Positions 40,517 through 51,380 are shown, counted from the first letter of the stretch. The stretch is DNA of 64,000 nt from Limnobaculum allomyrinae (GCF_016649425.1 NZ_JADRCR010000008.1:159913-223912), one strand, 5' to 3'. The notes: generated by a model not told the origin, from the sequence alone. Numbers and translations: made by a program.

Positions 40517-41032
40517 ATGCCATTGTTAGATAGTTTTACCGTTGACCATACCCGTATGGCTGCACCCGCTGTTCGGGTTGCAAAAACAATGCAAACACCC
40601 CATGGAGATACCATCACGGTGTTTGATTTACGTTTCTGTCGCCCGAATATGGAAATTCTGCCAGAGAAGGGGATCCATACTCTGGAACATCTGTTTGCCG
40701 GATTCATGCGCGACCATTTGAATGGTAATGGTGTTGAGATCATCGATATTTCCCCGATGGGATGTCGTACAGGGTTCTATATGAGCCTGATTGGTCAGCC
40801 TGAAGAAGGTCGGGTAGCGAAAGCATGGGAAGCTGCGATGGCCGATATTCTTAAAGTGCAGGATCAAAATAAGATCCCTGAACTGAATGAGTTTCAGTGT
40901 GGTACTTATGAAATGCATTCACTGAAAGAGGCTCATGATATTGCCCGCCATATTATTGACAGCGGCATCAGAGTCAATCGCAACGACGAACTGGCATTAC
41001 CGGCAGAAAAATTATCTGAATTGCATCTGTAA
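40517..41032 (+). CDS. luxS: S-ribosylhomocysteinase LuxS (autoinducer-2 synthesis)
   Basis: Metalloenzyme that cleaves S-ribosylhomocysteine to homocysteine and the AI-2 precursor DPD. Metal ligands are H54 and H58 (HTLEHLF) and C128 (FQCGTY); the catalytic Cys is C83 in MGCRTGF and the general base is E57. The frame is open from 40430, but ATG 40517 has GAGGTG upstream and gives exactly 171 residues as in E. coli. The long upstream extension would run through micA. Confidence 0.97.
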   Translation: MPLLDSFTVDHTRMAAPAVRVAKTMQTPHGDTITVFDLRFCRPNMEILPEKGIHTLEHLFAGFMRDHLNGNGVEIIDISPMGCRTGFYMSLIGQPEEGRVAKAWEAAMADILKVQDQNKIPELNEFQCGTYEMHSLKEAHDIARHIIDSGIRVNRNDELALPAEKLSELHL

Positions 41033-41064
41033 GTCAGATATCTGCTGTTAAATTGCTAAAAGAT

Positions 41065-41086
41065 AAAACCCGCGAAAGCGGGTTTT
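41065..41086. terminator. bidirectional terminator between luxS and corB
   Basis: AAAACCCGC pairs with GCGGGTTTT around a GAAA tetraloop. It sits midway between the convergent genes and works on either strand. Confidence 0.88.
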
Positions 41087-41109
41087 ATTTATCAGTTATC
41101 AATAGTTAA

Positions 41110-42405
41110 TTATTTCTTTTTCAGATTCTTTGCTGGTGGTTCACCGTTAAGTGGGCGAATCAGTACCTGCTTAATCATATTGTTATTTACTTCAATGATA
41201 TCGACAGAATAGTTTTTGAAGTCAACGTGAGTGCCGGCAACCGGGATATCTTCAAAATGTTCCAGCAGCAATCCATTAATAGTTTTAGCCGTCGAGGTTG
41301 GTAAGTGCCAGCCAAAAGCTTTATTCAGTTCGCGAATACTGGCACTGCCGTCAATATAAACTGAGCCGTCTGCCTGAGGTACCACTTCTTCTGCCAGAGA
41401 AGGAGACATAGAGGTAGTAAAGTCACCCACGATCTCCTCAAGAATATCTTCTACGCTAACCAGTCCCTGAATATCACCATATTCATCAACGATGATGCCG
41501 ACTTTTTCCCGATTACGTTGGAATTTAACTAACTGTACGTTCAGTGGAGTTCCTTCCGGAATAAAGTAAATTTTGTCCGCGGCCCGTAACATAGTTTCTT
41601 TATTGAGCTCACTTTTTTCCATCATCAAACGATAAGCTTCGCGAACTCGCAGCATGCCAATGGCATCATCCAGAGTATCTCGGTACAACACAATACGACC
41701 GTGAGGAGAGTGGGTTAGCTGCTTAAGAATATCTTTCCACTCATCATTCACATTGATTCCAACAATCTCATGGCGTGGAACCATGATGTCATCAACATTG
41801 ACGACTTCTAAATCCAGTACCGATAACAACATGCTTTGGTAACGATGAGAAATCAGCGGATTTGAGGCATTTACAATAGTCCGCAGCTCATCTTTGCTGA
41901 CGGCATCACTGCCTTTAACGTCGGAACGTAAACCAAACAAATGCATGATCAGGCGGGTTATACCGTTCAGTAGCCAGACCAACGGCGCCATGATTTTTTG
42001 CAATGGTTTTAGTAGAAAACTACTGGGAAAGGCCACTCGTTCAGGATAGAGGGCTGCAACAGTTTTTGGCAGAACTTCCGCGAACACCAGAATGACAAAG
42101 GTTAGTATACCAGTCGCAATGGCAACACCCAGATTGCCGTAGAGGCGAATACCAATAACGGTAGCCAGAGAAGAGGCCAGAATATTAACCAGATTGTTGC
42201 CAATTAAAACCAGGCTGATTAAGCGATCCGGACGTTGTAGTAGTTTTTCTACTCGTCGTGCCTGACGGTTGCCCTTACTGGCAAGGTGGCGGAGCCGGTA
42301 ACGGTTCAGCGTCATCATCCCCGTTTCCGAGGCCGAGAAATAGGCTGAAATCAGCACCATGACAATTAAGATGATAATTAGGGTACCGGTTGATACGTCG
42401 TCCAC
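41110..42405 (-). CDS. corB: CNNM/CorC-family membrane protein CorB (YfjD)
   Basis: Inner-membrane protein of the HlyC/CorC (CNNM) family, linked to Mg2+/Co2+ resistance. It has an N-terminal DUF21 transmembrane domain (about 1-180, with AYFSASETGMMTLNRYRLRHLA), two CBS domains (about 200-330, DIMVPRHEIVGI, GIIVDEYGDIQGLV) and a C-terminal CorC_HlyC domain. It has 431 residues and a GTG start preceded by GAGGA. Its neighbours ypjD and ffh are as in E. coli. Confidence 0.92.
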   Translation of the reverse strand: MDDVSTGTLIIILIVMVLISAYFSASETGMMTLNRYRLRHLASKGNRQARRVEKLLQRPDRLISLVLIGNNLVNILASSLATVIGIRLYGNLGVAIATGILTFVILVFAEVLPKTVAALYPERVAFPSSFLLKPLQKIMAPLVWLLNGITRLIMHLFGLRSDVKGSDAVSKDELRTIVNASNPLISHRYQSMLLSVLDLEVVNVDDIMVPRHEIVGINVNDEWKDILKQLTHSPHGRIVLYRDTLDDAIGMLRVREAYRLMMEKSELNKETMLRAADKIYFIPEGTPLNVQLVKFQRNREKVGIIVDEYGDIQGLVSVEDILEEIVGDFTTSMSPSLAEEVVPQADGSVYIDGSASIRELNKAFGWHLPTSTAKTINGLLLEHFEDIPVAGTHVDFKNYSVDIIEVNNNMIKQVLIRPLNGEPPAKNLKKK

Positions 42406-42470
42406 CGATAAATGTCCTCAGTTATAATGAGCTATACCATTAGTATATAAACAGCTCGAGCGAAATGCTG

Positions 42471-43262
42471 TTAATGAGCTAAAAGTTCCTGAATCAGACG
42501 GCTGCCAAAATAACCCATTGTCAGTAAAAATGCGCCGCTCAGGCTAAACCATACCACTTTACGACCACGCCAGCCTTTACTGTAGTGGCCCCAGAGTAAG
42601 ACCAGATAAACCAGCCATGCCATGGTTGATAATGTGGTTTTATGCACATTCTCCTGGCCAAGTAAATTATCCAGATAAAGTACGCCGCTCAGTAAGGTAA
42701 GCGTCAACAGGATCACACCCACCTGCGTAATATGAAAGCACTTACGCTCAATAGACAGCAGTGGTGGCATATCCGGGCTGAAGGACAATTTCTTATTTTT
42801 CAGCCGATAGTCAATCCAGGCAATTTGAATGGCATAGAGCGCGGCAATAATTAACGTAGCATAAGAGAACAGAGCCAGAACGATATGAACCAGCAGCGTT
42901 GGGCTATCTTCCAGATGGGTAATAAATTCCCATGGTGTAAAGCTGGCCAGCGCCAGATTGATGATGGAAAAACTGTAAACAATAGGAAGCAATATCCAAC
43001 CGCGATCTTTAGATGCCACAAATGTCATGATGGCACTGATCAACAGGCTGGTTCCTGACGCAATATTAAGCAAACTCAGATTTTGTCCATAGTCGACATC
43101 AAAAATACGCTGCTGAAGAGCGATTCCGTGAAAAACGAGCGCAATAGTGGCTGATATCAGCGTCCAGCGACGATGAATGCCTTTTTTTCTTAACAGACTG
43201 GGAATAATCAACCCAAGGCTAGTCAGATATGCGATCAGTGATAATATGGCGAAAACAGGCAT
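42471..43262 (-). CDS. ypjD: cytochrome c assembly-like inner-membrane protein YpjD (CorE)
   Basis: A protein of about 263 residues with eight hydrophobic segments and the family block SYATLIIAALYAIQIAWIDYRLK, plus RKCFHITQVGVILLTLTLLSG. It belongs to the CcsA/ResC-like group, which shares a fold with cytochrome c assembly factors; E. coli YpjD has been associated with Mg2+/Co2+ handling together with CorB. The frame continues upstream to a TTG at 43343, but ATG 43262 (MPVFAILSLIAYL) matches the E. coli start. It runs divergently from ffh. Confidence 0.85.
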   Translation of the reverse strand: MPVFAILSLIAYLTSLGLIIPSLLRKKGIHRRWTLISATIALVFHGIALQQRIFDVDYGQNLSLLNIASGTSLLISAIMTFVASKDRGWILLPIVYSFSIINLALASFTPWEFITHLEDSPTLLVHIVLALFSYATLIIAALYAIQIAWIDYRLKNKKLSFSPDMPPLLSIERKCFHITQVGVILLTLTLLSGVLYLDNLLGQENVHKTTLSTMAWLVYLVLLWGHYSKGWRGRKVVWFSLSGAFLLTMGYFGSRLIQELLAH

Positions 43263-43435
43263 AATCATTAATGTTTGCATAAACCATGGAAAAAAGTGTA
43301 ACCAGTATAACGTTAGTGGCGGTTCCCTCCAATCAATTCTCAATAAGTATCGGTAACTGACCTGAGTATTGTTCGTGTTATACTTGCTAAAATTTTACCG
43401 CTGTCGCGGATTACCATCATGTTGGGCATAAGACG

Positions 43436-44794
43436 ATGTTTGAAAACTTAACCGATAGATTGTCGCGCACGCTGCGCAACATCAGTGGCCGTGGGCGACT
43501 GACCGAAGAAAATATTAAAGATACACTGCGTGAAGTCCGTATGGCATTGCTGGAGGCCGACGTAGCTTTACCGGTGGTTCGCGATTTCATCAATAAAGTA
43601 AAAGAGAGCGCTGTTGGGCAGGAAGTTAATAAGAGCCTGACTCCGGGACAAGAGTTTGTCAAAATTGTTCGTAACGAACTGGTTGCGGCCATGGGGGAGG
43701 AGAATAACAGCCTCAATCTGGCTGCTCAGCCACCGGCAGTAATATTAATGGCGGGTTTGCAAGGGGCGGGTAAAACCACCAGCGTTGCCAAACTGGCTAA
43801 ATTCCTGAAAGAAAAACAGAAGAAAAAAGTGCTGGTCGTTTCTGCCGACGTATATCGTCCGGCGGCAATTCGTCAGTTAGAAACGCTGGCTGAAGCCATC
43901 AGTGTTGATTTCTTCCCATCTGATGCTCAGGAAAAACCGGTTGATATTGTTACCAACGCTTTAAAGCAGGCCAAACTCAAGTTCTATGACGTTCTGATTG
44001 TTGATACCGCCGGTCGCTTACACGTCGATGAAGCGATGATGGACGAAATCAAACAGGTTCATGCCGCTATTAATCCGGTAGAAACGCTGTTTGTGGTTGA
44101 TGCCATGACCGGTCAGGATGCGGCTAATACGGCGAAAGCTTTTAATGAAGCACTGCCTTTAACGGGTGTAGTACTGACCAAAGTAGATGGTGATGCACGT
44201 GGTGGTGCGGCGCTTTCTATTCGCCATATTACCGGTAAACCAATTAAGTTCCTGGGTATTGGCGAGAAGACTGAAGCGCTGGAGCCTTTCCATCCGGATC
44301 GCGTAGCATCACGTATTCTGGGCATGGGTGATATGCTCTCTTTGATCGAAGATCTTGAGAGTAAAGTTGACCGTGAACAAGCAGAAAAGCTGGCGAATAA
44401 ACTGAAGAAAGGCGATGGTTTTGACCTGACCGACTTCCTTGACCAACTGAAGCAGATGCGCAACATGGGCGGAATGGCCAGCATGATGAGCAAATTGCCC
44501 GGAGCAGGCCAGATTCCGGATAACGTGAAAGCTCAGATGGATGACAAATTGCTGGTGCGCATGGAGGCGATTATTAACTCCATGACGCTAAAAGAACGTG
44601 CCAGTCCGGAAATCATCAAAGGTTCACGTAAGCGCCGTATTGCTGCTGGTTCGGGTATGCAGGTGCAGGACGTTAACCGCCTGCTGAAACAGTTTGACGA
44701 TATGCAGCGCATGATGAAAAAGATGAAGAAGGGCGGATTAGCGAAAATGATGCGCGGTATGAAAGGTATGATGCCACCGGGTATGATGCGTTAA
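43436..44794 (+). CDS. ffh: signal recognition particle protein Ffh
   Basis: SRP54 GTPase that, with 4.5S RNA, delivers inner-membrane proteins to FtsY and SecYEG. The N domain is 1-85. The G domain shows GLQGAGKTT, the DTAGRL box, TKVDGDARGG and the GIGEK closing loop. The C-terminal M domain is Met-rich (ends GMKGMMPPGMM). It has 452 residues (453 in E. coli). In E. coli it is followed by rpsP; here the mur genes and two hydrolase genes separate them by about 6.5 kb. Confidence 0.98.
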   Translation: MFENLTDRLSRTLRNISGRGRLTEENIKDTLREVRMALLEADVALPVVRDFINKVKESAVGQEVNKSLTPGQEFVKIVRNELVAAMGEENNSLNLAAQPPAVILMAGLQGAGKTTSVAKLAKFLKEKQKKKVLVVSADVYRPAAIRQLETLAEAISVDFFPSDAQEKPVDIVTNALKQAKLKFYDVLIVDTAGRLHVDEAMMDEIKQVHAAINPVETLFVVDAMTGQDAANTAKAFNEALPLTGVVLTKVDGDARGGAALSIRHITGKPIKFLGIGEKTEALEPFHPDRVASRILGMGDMLSLIEDLESKVDREQAEKLANKLKKGDGFDLTDFLDQLKQMRNMGGMASMMSKLPGAGQIPDNVKAQMDDKLLVRMEAIINSMTLKERASPEIIKGSRKRRIAAGSGMQVQDVNRLLKQFDDMQRMMKKMKKGGLAKMMRGMKGMMPPGMMR

Positions 44795-44832
44795 TTTGGT
44801 ATATTGATAGTTCCATGGGGGAGGTGAGATAA

Positions 44833-45693
44833 ATGGCCTGTTTAGCTGTGATAGCCACCAATCTGGCTCAGTTTCCCCCAATGGAAAAAAAGATTGCTGA
44901 ATATATACTGGAAAACCCCAAAAAAATCAGAGAACTGTCATCTCAGGAACTGGCGACAATTTTAAATATCAGTCAGTCAGGGGTAGTCAAATTTACGCAA
45001 AAACTGGGTTTTAAAGGCTATACCGCTTTTAAATTGGCGATCAGTGAAGAGTTAGGACGTAGTGAGCTGGTAGCCAGTAAATCGGCGCTGCACCTGCATA
45101 ATGAAATTACCGGTGATGATACCCTGCTTGAAATTGCCGCTAAGTTGTTGTTAGAAAAGCAAAGTGCACTGCATGAAACCATGAATGCTTTACAGCCTCA
45201 AATTTTTGAGCTGGTGGTTGAACAGATTTTCAATGCTAAGAAAGTGCATATTACCGGTGTTGGTGGTTCAGCTTTAATTGCGAAAGATCTCACTTATAAA
45301 TTATTAAAAATAGGTATTCCCGCCTTTTCTGAAATGGACAGCCATGTCCAATTAACGATTGCCCAAACGCTGGGGCCGGACGATGTTCAAATCGCAGTTT
45401 CGTATTCCGGGATGCGTCGTGAAGTGGTTCTGGCTGCGGAAGTGGCTAAAAAGCAGGGGGCCAAGCTGGTGACGATCACCAGTTTAAAAAGCAATCCACT
45501 AAAAAATCTGGCTGATTATGCACTTCATTCCGTAGCGGATGAAAGTCAGTGGCGTAGTTCCTCTATTTCTTCCCGTACCGCTCAAAATGCGATTACCGAT
45601 CTGCTGTTTATGGGATTGGTTCAGCACAATCAAGAACATGCGAATTCACTGATTCAACAAAGCCGTGAGTTAGTGAATAAAATCAGTTTGTAA
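44833..45693 (+). CDS. murR: RpiR-family repressor MurR
   Basis: Regulator of N-acetylmuramic acid use. The N-terminal helix-turn-helix (about 1-77) has LSSQELATILNISQSGVVKFTQKLGF. The C-terminal SIS domain (about 125-265) binds the sugar phosphate (ITGVGGSALIAKDL, SYSGMRREVVL). It has 286 residues, like E. coli MurR (285). A strong GGAGGTGAG ribosome site precedes the ATG. In E. coli murR is divergent from murQP; here it is upstream and codirectional, with a CRP site and a palindrome between it and murQ. Confidence 0.9.
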   Translation: MACLAVIATNLAQFPPMEKKIAEYILENPKKIRELSSQELATILNISQSGVVKFTQKLGFKGYTAFKLAISEELGRSELVASKSALHLHNEITGDDTLLEIAAKLLLEKQSALHETMNALQPQIFELVVEQIFNAKKVHITGVGGSALIAKDLTYKLLKIGIPAFSEMDSHVQLTIAQTLGPDDVQIAVSYSGMRREVVLAAEVAKKQGAKLVTITSLKSNPLKNLADYALHSVADESQWRSSSISSRTAQNAITDLLFMGLVQHNQEHANSLIQQSRELVNKISL

Positions 45694-45733
45694 TCATTTC
45701 TCCGGCTACTTCTTTTTTATTTATCTGTCGCTT

Positions 45734-45757
45734 AATGTGTGATGACAATCACACATT
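45734..45757. promoter_or_regulatory. CRP site upstream of murQ
   Basis: A perfect TGTGA-N6-TCACA inside a larger palindrome with ten-base arms AATGTGTGAT and ATCACACATT. It lies about 120-140 bp before murQ. CRP-cAMP activation of a PTS sugar-catabolic operon fits. Confidence 0.88.
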
Positions 45758-45814
45758 GATAGTTCTATTTTTCTTCCCGTTAAGGAATAATTTATCATTC
45801 AATCAACTTTAATT

Positions 45815-46777
<963 letters not shown>

Positions 46778-46801
46778 TTAGCGCGGGAATGAGAAAAAGA
46801 A

Positions 46802-48257
46802 ATGGCTAAAATCACCAGAGAGATGATTGAAGAAATCGTTGTCGCAATCGGCGGACGGGAAAATATCCTGAAAAGCGGTAATTGCATGACGAGATTGCGA
46901 TTAACGCTGAAAGATAATCAGGTGGTTGATAAAAGTCGCCTCAAGGTTATTCCTGGCGTGATGGGAGTCGTAGAGAGCGATAACCAATTACAGATTATCG
47001 TAGGCCCGGGAAAAGCGCAGGCTGCGGCAGAACTGGTGAATGCTCTTCTGTCGGAACAACCAATAGAAAACACAGCCAAACCTGCTGGTGAAACTCAGCT
47101 AAAAGATATTGCCTCTTCGAAAAAGAAGGCGATGAAATCTAAGCAGAATAGTGCGGTTCATCATTTTTTAACTAAGTTTGCCACTATCTTTACGCCACTG
47201 ATTCCGGGATTTATTGCTGCTGGTCTGTTGTTAGGTTTTGCAACGCTGATAGAACAATCTTACGTTCAGAGTGGGCAGGAGGTCAGTGGTTACTTGCTGC
47301 ATGTTATTGCCTACATGAAGTTGTTTAGTAAAGGTCTGTTTGCTTTCTTGAGCAATTATGATTGGTTATAACGCTCAGCAGGCTTTTGGTGGTTCTGGTG
47401 TAAATGGTGCAATTATTGCTTCACTGTTTATTCTGGGATATGACCCAAATGCTACCGCCGGAATTTATTCCGGTATGGATAATTTCTTTGGTCTGCATAT
47501 CCTGCCAAAGGGCAACATTATCGGAGTACTGATTGCGACTATTGTGGGTGCTTATGTAGAACGAGGCGTCAGACGTTTTATCCCTGACAATCTGGATATG
47601 ATCCTCACCTCTACTATTACGTTACTGATTATGGGGGCGGTAACCTTTGTGGCGATTATGCCGTTTGGTGGCGTTCTGTTTAGCGGCATGTCCTGGTTAT
47701 TCCTGCATTTAAACGGTAACCCAATTGGTTGTGCCATTTTGGCTGGTCTGTTTTTGATATCGGTGATGTTTGGTATCCATCAGGGATTTATTCCGGTCTA
47801 TTTCGCCCTGATGGATGCACAAGGATTTAACTCATTATTCCCTATTTTAGCCATGGCTGGCGCCGGGCAGGTAGGCGCAGCGTTGGCGTTGTATGCCAAA
47901 TCAGATAAGGCATCATTATTACGTACTCAAATTCGTGGAGCGATTATCCCCGGTCTGCTGGGTGTGGGGGAACCACTGATTTATGGTGTGACATTGCCGC
48001 GAGTTAAGCCGTTTGTCACTGCCTGTATCGGTGGAGCTATCGGGGGATTCTTTATTGGTTTGGTTGCCTATATGGGATTACCGGTTGGTTTAAATACGGT
48101 ATTTGGGCCATCAGGGTTGGTGGCTATTCCTTTAATGACTTCTAATCACGGTATTTTTGCTGGTATAGGTGTGTATACCGCTGGGTTGCTAGTTTCCTAT
48201 CTCGGTGGTTTTGTGGTGACCTATTTCTTTGGCACTAAAGATATCGATTTATCGTGA
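46802..48257 (+). pseudogene. murP: MurNAc-specific PTS permease MurP (EIIBC), interrupted by a frameshift
   Basis: PTS permease that imports and phosphorylates N-acetylmuramic acid. The 5' frame (46802-47371, 189 codons) holds the EIIB domain, with phosphorylated Cys in KSGNCMTRLRL, and the first EIIC helices (FATIFTPLIPGFIAAGLLLG). It stops shortly after GLFAFL. The +1 frame continues the same protein at [10 protein letters not shown] (open from 47352, ATG 47358) to 48257. Relative to E. coli MurP there is one extra base near 47351-47357. Everything on either side is well conserved, so the break is recent, a sequencing error, or a recoded site. With crr present outside the operon, an intact protein would take phosphate from EIIA-Glc. 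Confidence 0.85.
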
Positions 48258-48276
48258 GATATTTTTAGCGATAGGG

Positions 48277-48305
48277 AAGGGCACCGTTTGGTGCCCTTTG
48301 TTTTT
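48277..48305 (+). terminator. Rho-independent terminator after murP
   Basis: AAGGGCACC pairs with GGTGCCCTT over a GTTT loop, followed by TG and a five-T run. It lies 20 bp past the murP stop, between convergent genes. Confidence 0.87.
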
Positions 48306-48325
48306 CAATAAATGAAGTTCTCTGG

Positions 48326-49447
48326 TTATAAGCGGGTAATCAGTTCTGCCAGCAGTGCAGATCGAGGCGCCATATCAGCAATATTAATATGCTCATATTC
48401 TGCATGCGGGCCTGCGCCCGTTGAGCCTAATCCATCCAGAGTTGGAATGCCCATCGCAGCAGTAAAGTTACCGTCGCTACCACCACCAACGGCGGCATCT
48501 GTGACTTCAAAGCCCAGTGCTTTAGCCGCATCTTGTGCTTTCGCCATTAGTCCGGCGGAGGCTGTATTACGCTCCATTGGTGGGCGAACCATACCACCAG
48601 TTACGGTTAGCTTGATCCCATCAAGTTTGGCTATTGAACCGTATATCGCCTGATGAATACGTTCGGCTTCATCCAGCCTGGTTACCCGAACATCAATACT
48701 TAGATTAGCTTCTTCTGCGACCACATTGATTTTACTACCGCCGCTAACGATCCCGACATTAACTGTCGTGCCATTTTGCGGTGCGTTAAGTGAGTGCAGA
48801 TATTGGATCTGATAAGACATTTCCTGAATGGCGCTGATACCGTCCTCAGGATTGTTACCGGCATGAGCCGCCCGCCCTTTGATATGAACATAAAAACGTC
48901 CGGTACCTTTACGACCGGTTTTTAGCGCACCGCTAGCGGTGGTTGGTTCAGCAACCAGCACCTGTTGATAGTGTTTTGCCTGTTCTTCAATAATTGGACG
49001 GGAACTTGGGCTACCTAATTCTTCATCAGCATTACACAGAAAACGGATGTGACGGTCTTCCAGCAGATTTAATTCTTTTAGTGCTTTAACTGCCCAAATT
49101 GCCTGAATCAGTCCACCTTTCATATCCAGTACACCGGGGCCAAACAGCTTGCCATCTTCCTGACGTAAGCTCAGACGACCAATATCCCAGACGGTATCAA
49201 AGTGACCCAGAATCAGGGTGTGTTGTGAACCATTACCAATATCAAACGCCAGATGGTCGCCGTATTCAGTTTGGGGGAATACTTCAGCTTTTGCCCCTAA
49301 ACGTTCCATAAACAGTTTCTGTAAAAGCTGACCACAGGCATCGACTGCGGTTTTGTCATGAGAAGGGGATTCTGCTTTAGCTAATAGTTCAAGATCGGCC
49401 AAAATGTGACTCTGATGTTGAGTCAAATAAGAGGAAATTGCTGACAT
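48326..49447 (-). CDS. M20-family metallopeptidase (carboxypeptidase G2-like)
   Basis: A 373-residue zinc exopeptidase-like hydrolase. The metal site is visible as the His of LILGHFDTVWD, the bridging Asp of GPGVLDMKGGL, the Glu pair of CNADEELGSP, the Glu of LVAEPTTAS and the late His of GAGPHAEYEHI. The lid/dimerisation domain is about 175-290 (HIKGRAAHAG). It resembles glutamate carboxypeptidase and acetylornithine deacetylase relatives. There is no signal peptide, so it is cytoplasmic. It is divergent from the amidohydrolase gene at 49690 (242 bp apart), suggesting a shared N-acyl-amino-acid or peptide-type substrate, which is unproven. Confidence 0.8.
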   Translation of the reverse strand: MSAISSYLTQHQSHILADLELLAKAESPSHDKTAVDACGQLLQKLFMERLGAKAEVFPQTEYGDHLAFDIGNGSQHTLILGHFDTVWDIGRLSLRQEDGKLFGPGVLDMKGGLIQAIWAVKALKELNLLEDRHIRFLCNADEELGSPSSRPIIEEQAKHYQQVLVAEPTTASGALKTGRKGTGRFYVHIKGRAAHAGNNPEDGISAIQEMSYQIQYLHSLNAPQNGTTVNVGIVSGGSKINVVAEEANLSIDVRVTRLDEAERIHQAIYGSIAKLDGIKLTVTGGMVRPPMERNTASAGLMAKAQDAAKALGFEVTDAAVGGGSDGNFTAAMGIPTLDGLGSTGAGPHAEYEHINIADMAPRSALLAELITRL

Positions 49448-49689
49448 AATTATAACCTTATTTTTAGCAAGGAACCCGAGTATAACGTTTCTAATGAAGG
49501 AAAAGAAAACCGATCAAACACGCTTTTGATTTGGATCTAATACTTGTTTTGCATGCATCCTGCTTTCTTTGCATTGTTACTTTTCTCCATGGCTTGTTAG
49601 CCTGATGATTCAGTGAGTTATGGTTTATCTTCGATGTATTAATCACCCTAATAATAAGTAATAACAAGATAATTCATCAGGAGTTAATA

Positions 49690-51105
49690 ATGTATCTTTA
49701 TGATTTAGTTATTAAGAATGTTCATATCAAAGATCCCATTAATAAAACAGATAGTCTGATGGATATCGGTATTGCTGATGGAAAAATTTCAGTAACACAA
49801 GTCGATATTCCTATTATTCAGGCTAAAAAAGTTATCGACTTAACCGGATATACTGCAATTCCCGGCATTATTGATCCTCATACCCACGTTAGTGAGTTTT
49901 GGGGAAGTAATAACGGCCAGGCCATGTTGGCAAAAGCGGGTATTTGTACCACGCTGGATATGGCTGGCCCGCTGGAAGATATCCTTAATTCAGTTCCGCA
50001 GCATGGCGCAGGATTGAATGTGGCAGTCCTGCAATTTGCCAGCCCACCTTATACGCTGGCGGATTCAAATCCTTCTGTAAATGACATTCGTACCTTGGTT
50101 GAAACCAGCCTTCATCAGGGGGCTTATGGCGTTAAACTGCTTGGTGGACATTACCCATTAACGCCTGAGGCCTCCGGGCGGTTGATCGAGGAAATTGCCA
50201 TACAGGGTGGTTATGTCGCCTGGCATGCGGGTACCACTCAGCATGGATCTAATATTGAAGGAATGCGTGAAGCGGTGACTATGGCAAATGGCCACTTTTT
50301 GCATTTGGCCCATATCAATAGTTACTGTCGTGGCGCAATAAATAGCGAATTGGAAGAGACGCAAGAAGCCATCGAGCTGCTTATCAATAATCCTAACATT
50401 TACAGTGAATCCTATATTTCACCGTTAAACGGTACCAGTTTGGCCTGTAAGGACGGCGTTCCTATTAGCAAAGTTACTTGTAATAGTTTGATTAAGTTGG
50501 GATTCACAGCAACCGAAGCTGGAATGGAGCAGGCTTTCCGGGCCGGAAAAGTGGGCTGTGTTATCAATGGTGGTAGTGAAAGCATTCGAATTTGCGGTGA
50601 AGAGGGCATTAAAGTCTGGCGCGAAAATGGTACTGAACTGGGAGGAATGTTCCCGGTTAATCCTCCATTACCCCGTATTATGTTGGCGCAGGCAAAACGC
50701 AAATCAGGTGATTTTGTGGTGGACTGTCTGTCAACTGATGGGGGCTGTCTGCCGCGCAATGTTTTGGTTGAAAAGGGATTAGGATTGGTTTTTCTTGATG
50801 TGATTACACTGGATGAATTTATTATCAAAACATCCTGGAATCCGTCACGCATGTTACGTTTATCAAACAAAGGAAGCCTGGGTATTGGAATGGATGCAGA
50901 TATTACGGTATTGGATATAGAGAGCCGAACACCTGTTGCTACTATTGTGGGTGGAAATATCGTGATGTACAAAGGGCTGGTATGTGGACAAGGCTCGACG
51001 ATTATCTGTACCAGACAAGGGGAAGAGACGCTGAAAAAGCGGGGTATCAGAACTTGTGTGGCTGATCCTTCTCAAAAGCCATTGGCGATGAGTTTGACTC
51101 GCTAA
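49690..51105 (+). CDS. amidohydrolase of the dihydroorotase/hydantoinase group
   Basis: A 471-residue metal-dependent hydrolase. The expected ligands are all present: HxH at H64/H66 (IDPHTHVSEF), a probable carboxylated K149 (GVKLLGGHY), H179 (AWHAGTTQHG), H208 (LHLAHINSYC) and the catalytic D350 (CLSTDGG). The C-terminal strand returns to the small beta domain (SLGIGMDADITVLDI). The substrate is not recognisable; candidates are cyclic ureides, N-acyl D-amino acids or lactams. It is divergent from an M20 peptidase and has its own RBS (CAGGAG). No permease gene is adjacent. Confidence 0.75.
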   Translation: MYLYDLVIKNVHIKDPINKTDSLMDIGIADGKISVTQVDIPIIQAKKVIDLTGYTAIPGIIDPHTHVSEFWGSNNGQAMLAKAGICTTLDMAGPLEDILNSVPQHGAGLNVAVLQFASPPYTLADSNPSVNDIRTLVETSLHQGAYGVKLLGGHYPLTPEASGRLIEEIAIQGGYVAWHAGTTQHGSNIEGMREAVTMANGHFLHLAHINSYCRGAINSELEETQEAIELLINNPNIYSESYISPLNGTSLACKDGVPISKVTCNSLIKLGFTATEAGMEQAFRAGKVGCVINGGSESIRICGEEGIKVWRENGTELGGMFPVNPPLPRIMLAQAKRKSGDFVVDCLSTDGGCLPRNVLVEKGLGLVFLDVITLDEFIIKTSWNPSRMLRLSNKGSLGIGMDADITVLDIESRTPVATIVGGNIVMYKGLVCGQGSTIICTRQGEETLKKRGIRTCVADPSQKPLAMSLTR

Positions 51106-51277
51106 TCTATGCGAAATTGCTGAGTTTTTATATTTGCCACTAAATTAAACCGCGGAGAAACGTTTTATTCCGGCATGGGCAATTGATTTATGTGGTAAGT
51201 TACTCCTGTTTATTGAGTGATGTAGTCTCTGTTCCAGCCACTTTTGGAATTGAATCACTAATATCAGGCGCTTTAGG

Positions 51278-51305
51278 TTGCTTTTTGCGCCAAAATGAGT
51301 AAAAT
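51278..51305 (+). promoter_or_regulatory. promoter of the rpsP operon
   Basis: TTGCTT, a 16-base spacer, then TAAAAT. It lies about 75 bp before rpsP and upstream of the leader hairpin. Confidence 0.5.
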
Positions 51306-51328
51306 TTTCGGGCTTTTTATATTGCACC

Positions 51329-51352
51329 AGACCCCGTTCCTCGATGGGGTCT
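51329..51352 (+). promoter_or_regulatory. leader hairpin (attenuator-like) before rpsP
   Basis: AGACCCC pairs with GGGGTCT over a ten-base loop and is followed by GTGTGTTTTATT, then the rpsP ribosome site AGAGGA. It looks like a terminator-type attenuator in the mRNA leader. Confidence 0.6.
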
Positions 51353-51380
51353 GTGTGTTTTATTAACTAAAGAGGATGTT

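Noticed and set aside
47340..47375. Programmed +1 frameshift in murP
   Set aside because: No known slippery sequence, stop-codon stall or stimulatory structure was visible; a plain indel or sequence error is simpler.
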